Assembly: GCA_047625765.1 (NCBI GenBank)
Contig: JBLHRE010000009.1
Span: 1-26,309, forward strand
Length of the DNA stretch: 26,309 nt
Source: JBLHRE01 sp047625765
Lineage (GTDB): Bacteria; Bacteroidota; Bacteroidia; Flavobacteriales; JBLHRE01
Reading direction: 5' to 3'
Under the pieces are notes generated by a model. The model was not told the DNA's origin. It was given only the letters and a program-made list of their open reading frames with translations, and did not search any database. Both the position numbers and the translations under genes were made by a program. The stretch's first letter is position 1. Every line of letters begins with the position of its first letter. This document shows positions 7,303 to 14,282 of the stretch, in pieces.

Positions 7303-7376
7303 GGGCCTATAGCTCAGTTGGTTAGAGTAGGTGACTCATAATCACTTGGTCGTTGGTTCGAGCCCAACTAGGCCCA
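7303..7376 (+). tRNA. tRNA with CAU anticodon, probably tRNA-Ile2 (lysidine type)
   Basis: A 74-base cloverleaf can be folded by hand: acceptor GGGCCTA/TAGGCCC, D stem GCTC/GAGT, anticodon stem GGTGA/TCACT with loop CTCATAA (anticodon CAT), T stem GTTGG/CCAAC with TTCGAGC loop, and discriminator A. CCA is not encoded. CAU can be elongator Met or the Ile isoacceptor whose C34 is changed to lysidine by TilS. The segment from the anticodon stem to the variable loop (TCACTTGGTC) and acceptor bases C4, C5 resemble tRNA-Ile2 as I remember it from E. coli, whereas T29-A41 is the Met-like pair. Ile2 is favoured but not settled. Confidence 0.92.
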
Positions 7377-7402
7377 CTTTTTTCAAATTCTCTTTAAAAA
7401 AC

Positions 7403-7433
7403 TTGTAAGCATATAATATTTAGTATATATTTA
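7403..7433 (+). promoter_or_regulatory. Putative promoter ahead of repeat copy 2
   Basis: TTG at 7403-7405, exactly 20 bases, then TATATTTA at 7426-7433, one mismatch from TAnnTTTG. The box ends at the base before repeat copy 2, the same spacing as at copy 1, although the bases between the two boxes differ. The predicted start is near 7438. Confidence 0.5.
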
Positions 7434-7526
7434 CAGTCCTTTCACGGTTCAGCCTTTCAGGCTGAAAATTTAAGGTTTTGGTTAGTACTTTTTGAGCTGC
7501 GCCCCGATTTATCGGGGCCACGCTCA
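7434..7526 (+). repeat. 93-bp direct repeat, copy 2
   Basis: Same unit as copy 1 with one substitution. The small stem is perfect here (TTCAGCC 7448-7454, GGCTGAA 7460-7466). The large hairpin runs from TGAGC at 7493-7497 to GCTCA at 7522-7526, with a 3x3 internal loop and the stem GCCCCGAT/ATCGGGGC (7501-7508, 7511-7518). Start-to-start distance to copy 1 is 259 bases, with the tRNA between them. Confidence 0.9.
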
Positions 7527-7564
7527 GGGAGTTAAAGATAAGGCTGCTTTTAGTAGTCTTTTTT
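7438..7564 (+). ncRNA. Predicted small RNA (promoter, two hairpins, terminator)
   Basis: From a TTG-N20-TATATTTA promoter the predicted transcript covers repeat copy 2, with its two hairpins, and ends at a third hairpin with a T tract, giving about 127 nt. No open frame with a plausible start lies inside. The single base that differs between the repeat copies keeps the first stem paired only on the plus strand (G-C versus G-U), which agrees with the promoter direction. No known RNA family is recognised, and the alternative is a non-functional repeat that happens to sit between signals. Confidence 0.4.
7540..7564 (+). terminator. Intrinsic-terminator-like hairpin after repeat copy 2
   Basis: AAGGCTGCT (7540-7548) pairs with AGTAGTCTT (7552-7560), nine pairs including two G-U pairs on the plus strand, with a TTT loop and a run of six T at 7559-7564. 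The stem is modest. Its T tract overlaps the -33 element proposed for the methyltransferase gene. Confidence 0.5.
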
Positions 7565-7594
7565 GTTTTATTACCCCTCCAATTACTATATTTC
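7563..7594 (+). promoter_or_regulatory. Putative promoter of the methyltransferase gene
   Basis: TTG at 7563-7565 (within TTTTG), 21 bases, then TATATTTC at 7587-7594, one mismatch from TAnnTTTG. Transcription would begin near 7600, shortly before the ATG at 7617, and separates this gene from the RNA unit upstream. Confidence 0.4.
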
Positions 7595-7616
7595 CCTCGT
7601 AAAAATAAGCCCAATA

Positions 7617-8405
7617 ATGCAGGAAAGACATTCAAATCAGCAGCAATACTTTAATGAACAAATTACAACTACAAAAAAGTTTGTTGTGCCATTCATTTCA
7701 ACTATACGTAATGTTGAGTCTGGCCAACGTATACTGGAAATAGGTTGTGGCGAGAGTGGTAATTTGATGCCTTTCTTAGATTTGGGCTGTGTCTGTGTTG
7801 GAGTTGATTTGAGTTCAGGTAAGATTAAGAAAGGGAAAGAATTCTTTAAGGGCCATGCATTTGAGCAGAATCTAACCTTAATTGTTCAAGACATCTATAA
7901 GGTGAAAGAACTGGAAGGTGGCCCCTTTGATGTAATCATGATGAGGGATGTTATAGAGCATATTCCAAACCAAGAGTATTTTATGGACTATGTCAAGGGC
8001 TTTTTGAAAGATGATGGACTGATCTTCTTCGGTTTTCCTCCTTGGCAAAACCCATTTGGAGGGCACCAACAAAATTGCAAAAGCTTTCTATCTAAAGTCC
8101 CTTGGTTTCACTTATTACCAAAATTCGCATATACGGCATTGTTGACATCATTTGAAGAACCTAAAAAGGTCTCAAATATGTTGGAGATAAGAGATACAGG
8201 GATTTCATTGGATCGATTTAATAAAATCCTTAAAGTGCAGTCTTACGAGATTAAAAAAAAGAACTTGTATTTGATCAATCCAAATTACGAGACCAAATTT
8301 GGACTGAAACCTCGTATCCAATGGAAATGGCTTTCTTCTATTCCATACTTTAGAAATTTTGTAGTCACAGCTGGTTATTATTTAGTAGCGAAAAAGCAGC
8401 AATGA
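7617..8405 (+). CDS. Class I SAM-dependent methyltransferase
   Basis: The predicted 262-residue protein has the Rossmann methyltransferase core: motif I ILEIGCGESGNLMPF, the acidic end of the second strand in CVGVDLSSGKI, VQDIYK, and FDVIMMRDVIEHIPN, where a DVIEHI-type motif IV sits. After KDDGLIFFGFPPW comes NPFGGHQQ, which I associate with a Bacteroidota group of small-molecule or glycan-related methyltransferases. The C-terminal 80 residues carry no known motif. I start at the ATG at 7617 (MQERHSNQQQYF); the TTG 54 bases upstream adds a poor N-terminus and lies ahead of the predicted transcription start. The methyl acceptor is unknown and the neighbours give no pathway hint. Confidence 0.8.
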   Translation: MQERHSNQQQYFNEQITTTKKFVVPFISTIRNVESGQRILEIGCGESGNLMPFLDLGCVCVGVDLSSGKIKKGKEFFKGHAFEQNLTLIVQDIYKVKELEGGPFDVIMMRDVIEHIPNQEYFMDYVKGFLKDDGLIFFGFPPWQNPFGGHQQNCKSFLSKVPWFHLLPKFAYTALLTSFEEPKKVSNMLEIRDTGISLDRFNKILKVQSYEIKKKNLYLINPNYETKFGLKPRIQWKWLSSIPYFRNFVVTAGYYLVAKKQQ

Positions 8406-8422
8406 TTCCATAAATAGACACC

Positions 8423-8430
8423 TATATTTC
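8423..8430 (+). promoter_or_regulatory. Putative -7 box of acs
   Basis: TATATTTC, one mismatch from TAnnTTTG, ends seven bases before the acs ATG in the 32-bp gap after the methyltransferase gene. There is no clear -33 TTG, so co-transcription with the upstream gene is equally possible. Confidence 0.3.
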
Positions 8431-8437
8431 AGGCCTT

Positions 8438-10327
8438 ATGAGAATTCAATCCGAACTCGATTACCAGGAAAAGTATAAGCTATCTATAGACCAACCAGAA
8501 GAGTTTTGGGAGTCGATAGCGGATGAATTTATTTGGAAAAAAAAGTGGGATACCGTTCTAGAATTTGACCTCGAAAAGGCTGAGGTGACATGGTTTAAGG
8601 GCGCTAAGACCAATATTACCATCAATTGTTTGGATAGATATGCTGAAAGTCAACCAAACAAAACGGCTATTCTCTGGGAACCTAACGATCCCAATCAAAA
8701 ATCACTTTCATATTCTTATAAAGAATTAACCGAGCGTGTTTGTCAATTTGGAAACATGCTACGTGCAAAAGGAGTTGTTAAAGGCGATAGAGTTTGTTTG
8801 TACATGCCAATGATACCAGATTTGGCAGTTGCAGTTTTGGCATGCGCACGTATTGGGGCAATACATTCTGTAGTCTTCGCTGGATTCTCGGCCCAAGCAT
8901 TAGCAGATAGAATCAATGATGCTGCTTGTAAAGTCATTATTACTGCCGATGGATTGTTTAGAGGCGAGAAGCAATTAAATTTAAAAGCTATTGTGGATGA
9001 GGCGATGAAAAATTGTTCTAGCATACAGCATGTTTTATTGGCTAGGGTAACCAATGAGGATATTGCTATTTCTGCAGAAAGAGATGTTTTTTATCAGTAT
9101 GAAATAGACCAGTTTGATAAAGTGTGTGAACCCGAAATAATGGATGCAGAGGACCCTTTGTTTATACTGTATACTTCGGGCTCAACAGGCAAACCCAAAG
9201 GAGTTGTACACACCTGTGGAGGCTATATGGTCTATGCCAAATACTCTTTCGAAAATGTATTTCAATACAATGCCGATGATGTGTATTGGTGTACTGCTGA
9301 TATTGGCTGGGTAACGGGACACTCTTATATCGTATATGGACCATTATTGGCGGGGGCTACAACCTTAATGTTCGAAGGAATTCCTTCTTATCCCAATGCT
9401 TCCAGATTTTGGGAGGTTTGCGAAAAATATAAAGTCAATCAGTTTTATACTGCGCCTACCGCTATTCGTGCTTTAATGGCTTGTGGCGATGAATTTGTTA
9501 CTCCGTTTAAGCTAGAGTCGCTGAAGGTAATTGGTACCGTAGGAGAGCCTATAAACGAGGAGGCTTGGCATTGGTATAACAAACATGTAGGCAAGTACAA
9601 TTGCCCAATTGTAGACACTTGGTGGCAAACAGAAACAGGAGGAATTATGATTTCTTCCTTAGGTGAAATTGGTCCTCAGATCCCGTCTTATGCAGGAAGG
9701 CCATTGCCAGGAATTCAACCGGTATTATTAAGTGCAGAAGGAGTCTTGATCGAGGATAACGAAGTGGAAGGATTGCTGTGTATAAAATACCCTTGGCCAT
9801 CGATGATAAGAACCACCTGGGGCGATCATCAAAGATGTATCTCTACTTACTTCTCGGCTTTTAAAGGTTATTACTTTACAGGTGATGGAGCGAGAAGAAA
9901 TGCCAATGGTAATTTAAGAATTATAGGCAGGGTAGATGATGTGATCAATGTATCGGGCCATCGATTTGGAACAGCCGAGATTGAAAATGCGATTAACGAG
10001 TATGAAGGAGTTGTTGAATCGGCTGTGGTTGGTTTTCCTCATAATATTAAAGGGCAGGGGATATATGCCTTTGTCATTTGCCATGCAGGTTTTAATGCAG
10101 AAAATATTAGCCAAGGCATTATTAAGGCAGTAGAAAAAGGGATAGGAAAAATTGCCAAGCCTGATAAAATTCAAATAGTTCCTGGTTTGCCTAAAACACG
10201 ATCGGGTAAAATAATGAGAAGAATTTTAAGGAAAATAGCGGATGGATCTGCCGATAATTTGGGAGATACGAGTACGCTTTTAGATCCGGAAGTGGTAGAA
10301 GTAATTAAGAAAGGATTGCTGTCTTAA
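8438..10327 (+). CDS. acs: Acetyl-CoA synthetase (AMP-forming)
   Basis: The enzyme activates acetate to acetyl-AMP and then acetyl-CoA. At 629 residues the length fits Acs. Adenylation motifs appear in order: YTSGSTGKPKG (245-255), DIGWVTGHSYIVYGPL, GEPINEEAWHWYN, DTWWQTETGG, YFTGDGARRN, the hinge after IIGRVDDVINVSGHR, and PKTRSGKIMRR with Lys591, the residue whose acetylation switches off Acs in other bacteria. The W in WWQTETGG is the side-chain pocket residue that favours acetate over longer acids. No acetyltransferase or deacetylase gene is adjacent. The stop overlaps the end of the opposite-strand DUF2061 gene. Confidence 0.95.
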   Translation: MRIQSELDYQEKYKLSIDQPEEFWESIADEFIWKKKWDTVLEFDLEKAEVTWFKGAKTNITINCLDRYAESQPNKTAILWEPNDPNQKSLSYSYKELTERVCQFGNMLRAKGVVKGDRVCLYMPMIPDLAVAVLACARIGAIHSVVFAGFSAQALADRINDAACKVIITADGLFRGEKQLNLKAIVDEAMKNCSSIQHVLLARVTNEDIAISAERDVFYQYEIDQFDKVCEPEIMDAEDPLFILYTSGSTGKPKGVVHTCGGYMVYAKYSFENVFQYNADDVYWCTADIGWVTGHSYIVYGPLLAGATTLMFEGIPSYPNASRFWEVCEKYKVNQFYTAPTAIRALMACGDEFVTPFKLESLKVIGTVGEPINEEAWHWYNKHVGKYNCPIVDTWWQTETGGIMISSLGEIGPQIPSYAGRPLPGIQPVLLSAEGVLIEDNEVEGLLCIKYPWPSMIRTTWGDHQRCISTYFSAFKGYYFTGDGARRNANGNLRIIGRVDDVINVSGHRFGTAEIENAINEYEGVVESAVVGFPHNIKGQGIYAFVICHAGFNAENISQGIIKAVEKGIGKIAKPDKIQIVPGLPKTRSGKIMRRILRKIADGSADNLGDTSTLLDPEVVEVIKKGLLS

Positions 10328-10566
10328 TCATTTGTGCGCTGGTGTTTAATGCCCCAGCTACTTTTGTACCAGATACGTTCGTGGAAATAATAGAAAACCA
10401 TTTTTAATAGCGATTCTGCAAGAGCAATTCCTCCTGCTTTTTCTGTGGCGTCTGGATCATCTTTAAAAAAGAATAGGGCCAACATAAAAGTGGTAGCAGA
10501 GGCAATAACGCGCCAAGTTAAGGTCTTGGCAATATGTCTTTTCTTACTGATGTCTGCGTGACTCAT
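10324..10566 (-). CDS. DUF2061 family small membrane protein
   Basis: The ATG at 10566 gives 80 residues: MSHADISKKRHIAKTLTWRV, then a hydrophobic segment (IASATTFMLALFFF) and a second amphipathic segment ending in ESLLKMVFYYFHERIWYKS with a final WG. The RHxAKTxTWR opening and the FYYFHERxW ending are the hallmarks of DUF2061 proteins, whose function is unknown. Longer starts upstream (to 10671) would overlap the membrane-protein gene and lack the family pattern. A TATATTTG box lies 15 bases ahead of the ATG, so it may have its own promoter besides the upstream genes. The gene runs head-on into acs, overlapping its last three bases. Confidence 0.82.
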   Translation of the reverse strand: MSHADISKKRHIAKTLTWRVIASATTFMLALFFFKDDPDATEKAGGIALAESLLKMVFYYFHERIWYKSSWGIKHQRTND

Positions 10567-10581
10567 AATCTTAGTTTTGCG

Positions 10582-10589
10582 CAAATATA
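10582..10589 (-). promoter_or_regulatory. Putative -7 box of the DUF2061 gene (TATATTTG)
   Basis: Minus-strand TATATTTG lies in the 59-bp gap between the membrane-protein gene stop (10626) and the DUF2061 ATG (10566). It matches TAnnTTTG exactly but no TTG lies at the usual distance. Confidence 0.4.
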
Positions 10590-10625
10590 ATCCTTGAAAG
10601 CATTGTAAATACTTTAATTGAAATT

Positions 10626-11222
10626 TTATGAGAAAAGACAAAAAGAAAGCACGGCAAATCCCAAGCTCCATCCAATGTAAATTTCTCTTTCCAAATGTGC
10701 TTTTAAGGTCAATCTAGAAAATCCCACAAGCCCCGAAATCAATAAGCTTACCACGATCCAAACAATGCTTTGGGTGTAAAAATTCATGTAGGCCCAGACA
10801 AAGAATGCAGTAAATCCTCCAGCACCCAAGCCATGAACGCTAATTTTTATTTTTTCTAGAAAAAGACTACAAATCAATAAAGAGATAGAGCAGCCTAGGA
10901 TGCACGACTCAACAGGGCTATTAATATTTAGGTATTGGAGTAAATGTTGGGTGCCAAATAAAAATAAAGCAGCCGCAAAAAAAGGCAACCTTCTTTCTTT
11001 ACTAATGGGCATATGGAAACTAGAAATGGTACCAGTAATTCTAAAAATGCCTAAACTTAATAGCGGGATAACGGCAGTACCAAACAAAACAATAAGCACA
11101 AACAGTTTCTGGAAATTAGGTAGATATAAGACCGGACTTATTTTAAAAAAAATACCAGTTAAGTAAAGCGGTAAAAATAAAGGGTGAAAAAAATAAGAAA
11201 TAAAATGTGCTAAAGACCGCAT
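10626..11222 (-). CDS. Conserved polytopic membrane protein, PAP2-like end, unknown function
   Basis: The 198-residue protein is almost entirely hydrophobic, with six or more membrane segments. It opens with LAHFISYFFHPLFLPLYLTG and has a basic loop SKERRLPFF after the second or third helix. The final segment LKAHLEREIYIGWSLGF resembles the last motif of PAP2-type phosphatase relatives (an H next to conserved polar residues) known to me from Bacteroidota, but a complete phosphatase signature is not visible. I therefore leave the function open. The start lies one base after the rpoN stop, so it is translated from the same transcript. Confidence 0.7.
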   Translation of the reverse strand: MRSLAHFISYFFHPLFLPLYLTGIFFKISPVLYLPNFQKLFVLIVLFGTAVIPLLSLGIFRITGTISSFHMPISKERRLPFFAAALFLFGTQHLLQYLNINSPVESCILGCSISLLICSLFLEKIKISVHGLGAGGFTAFFVWAYMNFYTQSIVWIVVSLLISGLVGFSRLTLKAHLEREIYIGWSLGFAVLSFCLFS

Positions 11223-11223
11223 G

Positions 11224-12666
11224 CTACAATTCTTTACGCAAACGTGCTACGGGAATGTTTAATTGCTCGCGATATTTTGCAATAGTTCGTCTAGCAATAG
11301 GGTAACCTTTTTCTTTTAAAATAGCCGCAAGACGGTCGTCTGTTAAGGGTTTACGTTTGTCTTCAATCCCAACAACATCCTCAAGTATTTTTTTAATTTC
11401 CTTGGTAGAAACTTCCTCCCCTTGATCGTTGGTCATCGACTCTGAAAAGAATGTTTTAATTAAAAAGGTTCCGTAGGGAGTTTCTACATATTTACTATTT
11501 GCAACACGCGAAATAGTAGAAATATCCATTTTTACAATATCTGCAATATCCTTTAAAATCATTGGGCGCATCTTGCGTTCATCACCAGAAAGAAAATATT
11601 CTTTTTGATAATCTAAAATAGCCTGCATGGTAATAATTAAAGTGTGTTGTCTTTGCTTAATGGCATCTATAAACCATTTGGCGGCATCCAATTTCTGTTT
11701 CACAAACTGAACGGCTTCCTTTTGGCTTTTAGATTTCTCCTTACTGTCTCTATAGGTTTCTAACATCCCAGAATAGGTTCTACTAACCTTTAGTTCTGGT
11801 GCATTTCTAGAGTTTAAAGTCAATTGCAATTCCCCTTCTTCAATACGAAGCGTAAAGTCTGGAGTAATGTGTTGGGTGACTTTGGTTGTTTCAGAAAGCG
11901 AGTTTCCAGGTTTAGGATTCAATCGGCTTATTTCATGAATGGCCTCTTTCAGTCGCTCTTCATCAATATCAAATTGCTGTAATAATTTTGAATAATGCTT
12001 TTTGATAAAAGGATCGAAACCTTCGTTTAAAATACGAATAGCCAGTCGTGTAGCACGATTCCCATCTTTGCGCTCTAATTGTAATAGCAAGCACTCCTTA
12101 AGGTCTCTTGCGCCAACACCCACTGGATCTAATTTTTGAATCACCTTTAATGCTTCTAGTAAATCCGCTTCGGTAGATATAATACCTTGAGAGAAAGCTA
12201 AATCATCCACAATAGAAGAAATATCTCTTCTTAAGTATCCATCATCGTCAATATTCCCCACAAGGTAAATGGCCAATTGGCTTTTTTCCTCGCCCAGCAT
12301 GTGCATATTCAGCTGCTTGTAAAGCAAATCGGTAAAGCTTGTGCCTACTGCTATAGGAGTCGTTTTTTCTTCGTCATCTGCGCTGTAATTGTTGGCGCTA
12401 AGCTTGTACGAAGGAACCTCATCGTCACTTAAATATTCATCAACATTAATATCCGTTTCAATGATTTCTCTTTCTTCTGTATCGGTATTGTTGTCGAAAT
12501 CATCTTCCAATTCTTCCAGCCCCTCATCCAGAGCTGGGTTGTCTTCCATTTCTTCTTTGATTCTCGCTTCCAAGGCAATAGTTGGCAACTGAATCAATTT
12601 CATCAACTTGATTTGTTGAGGAGAAAGTTTCTGTTGTAACTTTTGGGATAGCGATAGTCTTTGCAT
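11224..12666 (-). CDS. rpoN: RNA polymerase sigma-54 factor
   Basis: Sigma-54 directs RNA polymerase to -24/-12 promoters and needs an enhancer-binding ATPase. The 480 residues show region I (LSLSQKLQQKLSPQQIKLMKLIQLP), rich in Q and L, an acidic region II (about 45-105), the core-binding region III (GVGARDLKECLLLQLERK), the helix-turn-helix (KDIADIVKMDISTISRVANSKYV) and the RpoN box ARRTIAKYR near residue 458. All key parts are intact. It starts 23 bases after the asnS stop and is followed without a gap by a membrane-protein gene. No sigma-54 activator lies in the window. Confidence 0.95.
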   Translation of the reverse strand: MQRLSLSQKLQQKLSPQQIKLMKLIQLPTIALEARIKEEMEDNPALDEGLEELEDDFDNNTDTEEREIIETDINVDEYLSDDEVPSYKLSANNYSADDEEKTTPIAVGTSFTDLLYKQLNMHMLGEEKSQLAIYLVGNIDDDGYLRRDISSIVDDLAFSQGIISTEADLLEALKVIQKLDPVGVGARDLKECLLLQLERKDGNRATRLAIRILNEGFDPFIKKHYSKLLQQFDIDEERLKEAIHEISRLNPKPGNSLSETTKVTQHITPDFTLRIEEGELQLTLNSRNAPELKVSRTYSGMLETYRDSKEKSKSQKEAVQFVKQKLDAAKWFIDAIKQRQHTLIITMQAILDYQKEYFLSGDERKMRPMILKDIADIVKMDISTISRVANSKYVETPYGTFLIKTFFSESMTNDQGEEVSTKEIKKILEDVVGIEDKRKPLTDDRLAAILKEKGYPIARRTIAKYREQLNIPVARLRKEL

Positions 12667-12689
12667 AATAGATATTTGTGTCTAAGGTA

Positions 12690-14123
12690 TTAAAAAGCCG
12701 CGTTCATTGGTGTTCTTGGAAAAGGGATTACATCTCTTACATTACCCATTCCTGTTACAAACATTACCAATCTTTCAAAACCTAATCCAAAACCGGCATG
12801 TGGAGCGGTTCCAAATTTTCTAGTATCAACATACCACGACATTTCCTCTGCTGGAATATTGAAATCGGCAATTTTTTGTTTCAGTATATCTAAACGCTCT
12901 TCACGTTGCGATCCACCTACGATTTCACCAATTCCAGGGAACAAGATATCCATGGCTCTTACCGTTTTACCATCATCATTCTGACGCATGTAGAAGGCTT
13001 TGATGTCAGCAGGGTAATCGAATAATATAACGGGGCATTCAAAGTGTTTTTCTACTAAGAAACGTTCGTGCTCACTTTGTAAGTCAACACCCCATTCGTT
13101 GATAGGATATTTGAATTTCTTCTTTTTGTTTGGCTTAGAATTGCGTAAAATGTCAATAGCTTCGGTATATGAAACACGTTTAAAGTTGTTTTTAGAAACA
13201 AAATCCAATTTCTCTAACAAGCCCATCGGGCTTCTGTCTTTTTCTGGCTTGCCTTTTTCTTCTTGCGCCAATCTATCAGCTAAAAATTGCAAATCGTCTG
13301 GGCAGTTTTCCTTAGCGTACGAAATTACGTACTGCATAAAGTCTTCGGCCAAATCCATGTTGTCATCCAGATCGTTGAATGCAACCTCTGGTTCAATCAT
13401 CCAAAATTCTGCTAAATGACGCGATGTGTTCGAGTTTTCGGCCCTAAAGGTTGGCCCAAAGGTGTAAACCTTACCCAAGGCCATAGCTGCAAGTTCAGCT
13501 TCCAATTGTCCAGATACCGTTAAGTTGGTTTCTTTTCCAAAGAAATCTTTTGATGTGTCTATAGCTCCATCTTCCGTTTTAGGAGGATTTAATAAATCTA
13601 GAGTAGTTACTCTAAACATTTCACCAGCTCCTTCTGCATCAGATCCGGTAATAATAGGAGTGTTTATATAGTAGTAGCCTTTATCGTTGAAGTATTTATG
13701 GATCGCAAATGACAAAGCATGTCGTACTCTTAAAATAGCACTAAAAGTGCTGGTTCGGGGACGTAAATGCGCGTTTTCTCTTAAAAATTCTAAAGAGTGT
13801 TTTTTGGGTTGTAATGGAAATTCTTCAGGATTTGCATCCCCTAAGATTTCAACATTGCTTACGGCAATCTCTACTGATTGCCCTTTTCCTTGAGAAGCAA
13901 TCAATTTCCCTGTAATAGAAAGGCAGGCTCCTGTAGTAATACGTTTCAATAAACTTTCGTCCATCGATTCGAAATCAACTACTGCTTGAATATTATTTAT
14001 AGTAGATCCGTCATTTAAAGCAATAAATCGATTGCTTCTAAAAGTACGTACCCAACCTTTAACCAATACCTCTTGATCTTTAGCTTCAGCTTTTAATAAG
14101 CCAGCAATTTCCGTTCGTTTCAT
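12690..14123 (-). CDS. asnS: Asparaginyl-tRNA synthetase
   Basis: This class IIb synthetase attaches asparagine to tRNA-Asn. The N-terminal OB-fold anticodon domain (about 1-110, VLVKGWVRTFRSNRFIALND) is followed by the class II core: motif 1 around INTPIITGSDAEGAGEMF, motif 2 FRAENSNTSRHLAEFWMIEPE, and motif 3 GFGLGFERLVMFVTGM. I use the ATG at 14123 (MKRTEIAGLL, 477 residues). The longer frame begins at a TTG that lies inside the predicted -7 box and so would not be transcribed. It is the promoter-proximal gene of a run with rpoN and two membrane-protein genes. Confidence 0.95.
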   Translation of the reverse strand: MKRTEIAGLLKAEAKDQEVLVKGWVRTFRSNRFIALNDGSTINNIQAVVDFESMDESLLKRITTGACLSITGKLIASQGKGQSVEIAVSNVEILGDANPEEFPLQPKKHSLEFLRENAHLRPRTSTFSAILRVRHALSFAIHKYFNDKGYYYINTPIITGSDAEGAGEMFRVTTLDLLNPPKTEDGAIDTSKDFFGKETNLTVSGQLEAELAAMALGKVYTFGPTFRAENSNTSRHLAEFWMIEPEVAFNDLDDNMDLAEDFMQYVISYAKENCPDDLQFLADRLAQEEKGKPEKDRSPMGLLEKLDFVSKNNFKRVSYTEAIDILRNSKPNKKKKFKYPINEWGVDLQSEHERFLVEKHFECPVILFDYPADIKAFYMRQNDDGKTVRAMDILFPGIGEIVGGSQREERLDILKQKIADFNIPAEEMSWYVDTRKFGTAPHAGFGLGFERLVMFVTGMGNVRDVIPFPRTPMNAAF

Positions 14124-14141
14124 ATCCAAGAATTTGAGTTG

Positions 14142-14172
14142 CAAAAAAACGATAATTCTCGGGCTTCGGCAA
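14142..14172 (-). promoter_or_regulatory. Putative promoter of the asnS-rpoN operon
   Basis: On the minus strand TTG (14172-14170) is followed after exactly 20 bases by TTTTTTTG (14149-14142), which keeps the TTTG half of the -7 box. The start would lie near 14137, 14 bases ahead of the asnS ATG. Confidence 0.45.
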
Positions 14173-14266
14173 TATATTATACGATTGTATCTCAGAATAA
14201 AAATCTACCCGGAATAAACCAAAGAAACAAAAAACATAAAAAACGTTTCCTGTGTGTATTAATTTT

Positions 14267-14274
14267 TATATTTG
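14267..14274 (+). promoter_or_regulatory. -7 promoter box of the TetR-efflux operon (TATATTTG)
   Basis: A perfect TAnnTTTG match eight bases before the TetR ATG at 14283. The -33 region is weak (TTT at 14246-14248). Just upstream lies an 8-bp palindrome AAACGTTT (14241-14248) that could be part of an operator. Confidence 0.5.
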
Positions 14275-14282
14275 CTTTAATT

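Noticed and set aside
7175..7526. Att sites or insertion-sequence ends around a tRNA-integrated island
   Set aside because: The repeats do not contain part of the tRNA, enclose only the tRNA, and no integrase or transposase is near. There is no inverted terminal repeat pair or target duplication.
7420..7635. Minus-strand open frame across repeat copy 2
   Set aside because: It is made of repeat hairpins, terminator and promoter sequence, has no recognisable motif and lies opposite the signals for plus-strand transcription.
7695..8405. Methyltransferase gene as recently acquired DNA
   Set aside because: The adjacent repeat and unknown substrate suggested it, but codon use and base composition look like those of the neighbours by eye, and there is no mobile gene nearby.
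10567..10671. Longer start of the DUF2061 gene
   Set aside because: The extension overlaps the preceding gene and contains the TATATTTG box. The family pattern starts at the ATG at 10566.
12389..12592. Serine-rich plus-strand frame of 67 residues
   Set aside because: It is the antisense reading of the acidic region II of rpoN, where GAA/GAT codons read as TTC/ATC and serine codons.
14139..14282. 48-residue N-terminal extension of the TetR frame from a TTG
   Set aside because: It crosses the predicted promoters of both asnS and the TetR gene and does not look like a TetR N-terminus. The ATG at 14283 follows a TATATTTG box.
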